This document shows, piece after piece, positions 6,499 to 8,750 of a stretch of 8,750 nt of DNA. How positions within the stretch are numbered: the first letter of the stretch is position 1; each line of letters starts with the position of its first letter. Location: assembly GCA_023428335.1 (NCBI GenBank), contig JAEYYS010000196.1:1-8750 (forward strand), given 5' to 3'. This DNA is from Verrucomicrobiota bacterium. GTDB lineage: Bacteria; Verrucomicrobiota; Verrucomicrobiia; Verrucomicrobiales; Verrucomicrobiaceae. The translations under genes and the position numbers were made by a program. Under the pieces are notes generated by a model that was not told the DNA's origin, searched no databases, and worked only from the letters and a program-made list of their open reading frames with translations.

Positions 6499-6858
6499 AT
6501 GACCCAGTCTCAGCGCGAAGCCCTTTTCGACATCCTCGCCCTCGCCATCCATGCCGACGCCCTCGTCTCGCTGACCGAGGAGGATCTGATCCAGCAGGGC
6601 TTTGTCCAGCGCGGCTGGAAACCCGTGCGCGGCCGCGCGGCCTTCATCGAAGAATCCCTGGAACGCGCCCGCGAGGCCGCCGACAGCGACGATGCCATGA
6701 TGGACTACCTGGCGGAACGCGCCGCCGAATTTGCCGGGGCCACCGCCCAGAAGGAGGCCTGTGCGGCGATCCGCACGGTGCTCGAAGCCGACGGCACGCC
6801 GGCCGAGGAACAGGAGTTCTTCCACCTCTTCATCCAGGCCCTGCCACGGGTCGGCTGA
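6499..6858 (+). CDS. Small TerB-like helical protein
   Basis: This 119-residue protein is acidic, Ala-rich and predicted to be all-helical, with no signal peptide or membrane span. Two parts resemble the TerB (tellurite-resistance-type) fold: an early helix ILALAIHADALVSLTEEDLI (about 12-31) and a late segment VLEADGTPAEEQEFFHLF (about 94-111). Both have the hydrophobic-A-D-x-x-x-x-x-E-E pattern of TerB repeats, where the acidic residues can bind metal. TerB-like proteins are broadly spread and often act in envelope or stress-linked complexes. No other ter genes are present, so a tellurite role should not be assumed. The gene is divergent from the pseudokinase gene, with 153 bases between their starts. 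This arrangement may mean shared control. The family call is tentative. Confidence 0.6.
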   Translation: MTQSQREALFDILALAIHADALVSLTEEDLIQQGFVQRGWKPVRGRAAFIEESLERAREAADSDDAMMDYLAERAAEFAGATAQKEACAAIRTVLEADGTPAEEQEFFHLFIQALPRVG

Positions 6859-6968
6859 GGCGCCCTGCCCTCGCCTGGACGACAGACCTTGCAAGTACTG
6901 CCCCGCCTGGCCGCTGGGCGCACGGGGCCGCGCCGCCCCCCTGCCCTGGGTCGCCCCATGAGGGCATG

Positions 6969-6999
6969 AAAAAGGCCGTCCCCCGCGAGGAGGACGGCC
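6969..6999 (-). terminator. Intrinsic terminator of the winged-helix-like gene
   Basis: Read on the minus strand, GGCCGTCC (6999-6992) pairs perfectly with GGACGGCC (6981-6974) around a ten-base loop. Five Ts follow (complement of 6969-6973). It starts 19 bases after the stop of the minus-strand gene ending at 7019. This is the clearest intrinsic terminator in the window. On the plus strand the same stem has no T-run, so it is not an obvious stop for the convergent TerB-like gene. Confidence 0.85.
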
Positions 7000-7018
7000 G
7001 GGATCGAACAAGCCCGGA

Positions 7019-7342
7019 TCAGCGGGCCGCGACAGCGGCGGTGCGGGCGGCGATGGTGGCCTGATGGGCGGCGCGCAGGCCTTCGAGACCGCGATAGGTC
7101 TTGCCGACCTTGGCGCAGAGGCCGCGGCTGACCAGACCCTGCAGCTTTTCGTAGGAGCGCAGGCGGAGCATCTCTTCGCCACCGCTGACCGCATTCTTGA
7201 GTTTCAAATTGTCGTAAACCAGTTTGAAGAGGGCGTTGAACTCAAGGGTCTCGCCTCCGGAAAGGACGTTGACGAGCTCGTCGGTCACATGGTCGGGGAC
7301 GCGGCGGGAGAAACGTGTTTTGCGAGTCGGTGTCGTAGCCAT
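7019..7342 (-). CDS. Small basic winged-helix-like protein of unknown function
   Basis: This 107-residue protein starts with a very basic tail (MATTPTRKTRFSRRVPDHVT). A compact core then runs DELVNVLSGGETLEFNALFK, LVYDNLKLKN, EEMLRLRSYEKLQGLVSRG and LCAKVGKTYRGL. The order of helices followed by a strand, turn and strand (GLCAKVGKTYRGL, about 74-86) looks like a winged helix, with residues 58-72 as the possible recognition helix. The protein ends in an Ala-rich tail. A DNA-binding or nucleoid role is inferred from fold and charge only; I do not recognise a named family. An ATG five codons upstream (7357) is a possible alternative start; neither has a strong Shine-Dalgarno site. Base composition around the start is less GC-rich than its neighbours. 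The gene has its own upstream region of 156 bases and a strong terminator, so it is probably monocistronic. Confidence 0.7.
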   Translation of the reverse strand: MATTPTRKTRFSRRVPDHVTDELVNVLSGGETLEFNALFKLVYDNLKLKNAVSGGEEMLRLRSYEKLQGLVSRGLCAKVGKTYRGLEGLRAAHQATIAARTAAVAAR

Positions 7343-7498
7343 AGAGGCTTGGAGCATAACACCAACCGTGAACTTTGCGACGTTTTTATGCTTCCCGAAC
7401 GAAGTTTTCCACATTCCCACACTCTCTGGAAAGAAGTGGCCGCGAGCGGCGTTTTCTTTTCACCTTCCCGGGCGAATGTATGCACATGGCATGGTCAT
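7343..7498. other. Intergenic region upstream of the winged-helix-like gene
   Basis: These 156 bases separate the propeller stop from the winged-helix-like start on the same strand. They are lower in GC than the flanking genes and contain several pyrimidine runs (for example GTTTTCTTTT near 7451). The region presumably carries the promoter of the small gene, but I could not pick a convincing -35/-10 pair. No clear terminator for the propeller gene is visible. Confidence 0.5.
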
Positions 7499-8750
7499 TC
7501 ACGGCGCCGGAGCGGCGATCTTGAAGAGTGCCTTCTTGGTGCGAATGAACAGGGCGCCATCGGCCACGGCCATGCCCGCCGAGATCGGATCCGGCAGAAC
7601 GTTGCGCTTCAGGATTTCAAAGGTCGCCGCCGCGCGCACGACATGGCTTTCGCCGCGATCGTTGCTGAAATAGAGGCGGTCGCCCGCCGCAATCGGGCCC
7701 GGCAGATGCTGGCCGTTGAGGCGATCCTCCCAAACGTCCTCACCGGTGAGCGGACGCGTGCAGGAGACGATGCCACCGCGGGTGACCTGGAAGAGCAGGC
7801 CGTTGACCAGCACGGGGCCGGCCTCGCTGGCGTTGCGCTTCTCGCGCGTCCAGAGGATGTGGCTGTCGGTGATGTCGCCCTGCATGCGGTCATCGACGCG
7901 CACACCGAGGGTGTGGGCACGCTCGGAGCCGGTGTTGAGGATGAGGACGTTCTCGAACAGCAGCGGCCGGATGGCGGCATTGAAACCGCCATGGCGGATC
8001 GTCCACAGCTCGCGGCCGGTGGCCGGGTCGTAACCGAAGGCGGCGCGCGAGCCGATGCTCACCAGCGTCGAACGGCCGGCCAGATCGAAGACGGTCGGCG
8101 TGTGGTAGGCCTTGCGCATGTCGCCGCCGCGGGTCGGCTGGCCATTGGCATCGAGGTCGCCGTAATCCGTGGTGCGTTCGGTCTTCCAGACGGTGGCGCC
8201 GGTGCGTTTGTCGAGCGCGGTGACAAACTGCGCGTTGATGCCGTCGAAGGTGAGGATGAGCAGGTCGCCATGAACAATCGGCGAACTGCCCGGGCCGCGG
8301 TAGTGGCTGACATTGATGTCGCGTCGCTGCCAGACCACACGCGCAGTGGCCGGATCGATCCGGGCGGTGCCGTAGGTGCCGAAGTGGACATAGAGCGCAT
8401 CGGCCTCCAGCACCGGCGAAGGCGCGGCATAGTTGTTGAGCGGGTTGCCGAGATCCTCGGGCGTGGCGTTTTCAAACAGCGGCAGGTGGTGCACGACCTT
8501 GCCGGTGTGGCGATCGATGCCATAGACGAACTGCGTCTTGCCATCCTCGGTGGCGCTGGTGAACCACAGGCGGTCGCCACCGATCACCGGCGTGCTGTGG
8601 CCCTCGCCCTCCAGGTCGGTCTTCCAAACGATGTTCTTGCCGGTGGCGGCATCCCATTCCAGCGGCAGTCGCGCGGCCTCGGCGGCCGGCACGATGCCGT
8701 CATTCGTCGGCCCGGTGCGATCCGGCCAGAACAGCGGCGTCGTCGCCGGC
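7499..8750 (-). CDS. PQQ-type beta-propeller repeat protein (start lies beyond the window)
   Basis: The 416 visible residues reach the right edge in open frame, so the start and any signal peptide are outside; an internal GTG at 8692 is not a likely start. The visible N-terminal part, FWPDRTGPTNDGIVP followed by EWDAATGKNIVWKTDLEGEG, matches the 'W-P-x-x-R-G-P-x-x-x-G ... W ... N-I-x-W-K' opening of PQQ-like propeller proteins common in Planctomycetota and Verrucomicrobiota. At least five propeller blades follow, each with the A/Y-x-D-x-x-T-G-x-x-x-W pattern. Examples are IDPATARVVWQRR, LDKRTGATVWKTE, YDPATGRELWTIR, TRPLTGEDVWEDR and a final blade ending LFKIAAPAP. Such proteins are usually exported. 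Some bind pyrroloquinoline quinone, but many are only BamB-like structural propellers. No dehydrogenase cofactor motif is seen, so enzyme activity is not claimed. Confidence 0.85.
   Translation of the reverse strand, partial: PATTPLFWPDRTGPTNDGIVPAAEAARLPLEWDAATGKNIVWKTDLEGEGHSTPVIGGDRLWFTSATEDGKTQFVYGIDRHTGKVVHHLPLFENATPEDLGNPLNNYAAPSPVLEADALYVHFGTYGTARIDPATARVVWQRRDINVSHYRGPGSSPIVHGDLLILTFDGINAQFVTALDKRTGATVWKTERTTDYGDLDANGQPTRGGDMRKAYHTPTVFDLAGRSTLVSIGSRAAFGYDPATGRELWTIRHGGFNAAIRPLLFENVLILNTGSERAHTLGVRVDDRMQGDITDSHILWTREKRNASEAGPVLVNGLLFQVTRGGIVSCTRPLTGEDVWEDRLNGQHLPGPIAAGDRLYFSNDRGESHVVRAAATFEILKRNVLPDPISAGMAVADGALFIRTKKALFKIAAPAP

Noticed and set aside
4561..6858. A 765-codon open frame on the plus strand, antisense to the pseudokinase gene and continuing in frame into the TerB-like gene.
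   Set aside because: Its upstream part is low-complexity Gly/Gln/Arg/Ala-rich translation typical of antisense frames in GC-rich DNA. The minus-strand reading has a coherent kinase-like and membrane pattern. Only the part from 6499 onward is taken as real.
7405..7413. TTTTCCACA, one mismatch from the DnaA-box consensus, in the intergenic region before the winged-helix-like gene.
   Set aside because: It is a single copy with no cluster of boxes, no AT-rich unwinding element and no dnaA or dnaN nearby. A one-mismatch nine-mer is expected by chance.
7440..7460. GCCGC-GA-GCGGC followed by GTTTTCTTTT on the plus strand, resembling an intrinsic terminator.
   Set aside because: The loop would be only two bases, so the stem that can form is very short. 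No plus-strand gene ends nearby.

Overview
This 8.75 kb window is GC-rich chromosomal DNA. It holds eight protein-coding genes, two of them cut by the window edges. The mix of families is a secreted Fes-type esterase, an exported xylose-isomerase-like TIM barrel, a PQQ-type beta-propeller with an N-terminal W-P-D-R-T-G-P motif, and a large membrane protein built from kinase-like domains. This mix, together with weak Shine-Dalgarno signals, fits the Planctomycetota-Verrucomicrobiota-Chlamydiota group, most likely Verrucomicrobiota (Opitutae-like). That is an inference from family composition; there is no rRNA or other marker gene to prove it.

Layout from left to right. (1) Minus strand, 1-2262: an outer-membrane-type lipoprotein (2262 to 1654), a secreted alpha/beta-hydrolase esterase (1595 to 387) and the N-terminus of a probable DUF3445 / haem-dependent N-demethylase-like protein (288 to 1, continuing off the left edge). 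A heptanucleotide tandem repeat touches the esterase stop codon, and a small hairpin lies between esterase and DUF3445. (2) Divergent intergenic region 2263-2535: unusually A/T-rich for this window, with an 86-bp nested palindrome bearing T-tracts on both strands. (3) Plus strand 2536-3276: an exported L,D-transpeptidase-like (YkuD-type) protein. A GC-rich hairpin separates it from the convergent minus-strand pair. (4) Minus strand 6345-3345: a 696-residue membrane protein with two degenerate kinase-like domains, followed by an exported sugar-phosphate-isomerase-like protein. (5) Plus strand 6499-6858: a small, acidic TerB-like helical protein, divergent from the pseudokinase gene. (6) Minus strand 8750-7019: a PQQ-type beta-propeller protein (its start lies beyond the window), then a small basic winged-helix-like protein with its own clear intrinsic terminator.

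Most products are cell-envelope proteins: one lipoprotein, three with signal peptides, one with a single membrane span, and a propeller that is usually exported. The genes do not form one obvious pathway. The most unusual items are the tandem pseudokinase membrane protein with its divergent TerB-like neighbour, the nested palindrome at 2330-2415, and the stop-codon-abutting heptamer array. I found no tRNA, rRNA, CRISPR array, insertion sequence or complete mobile element.
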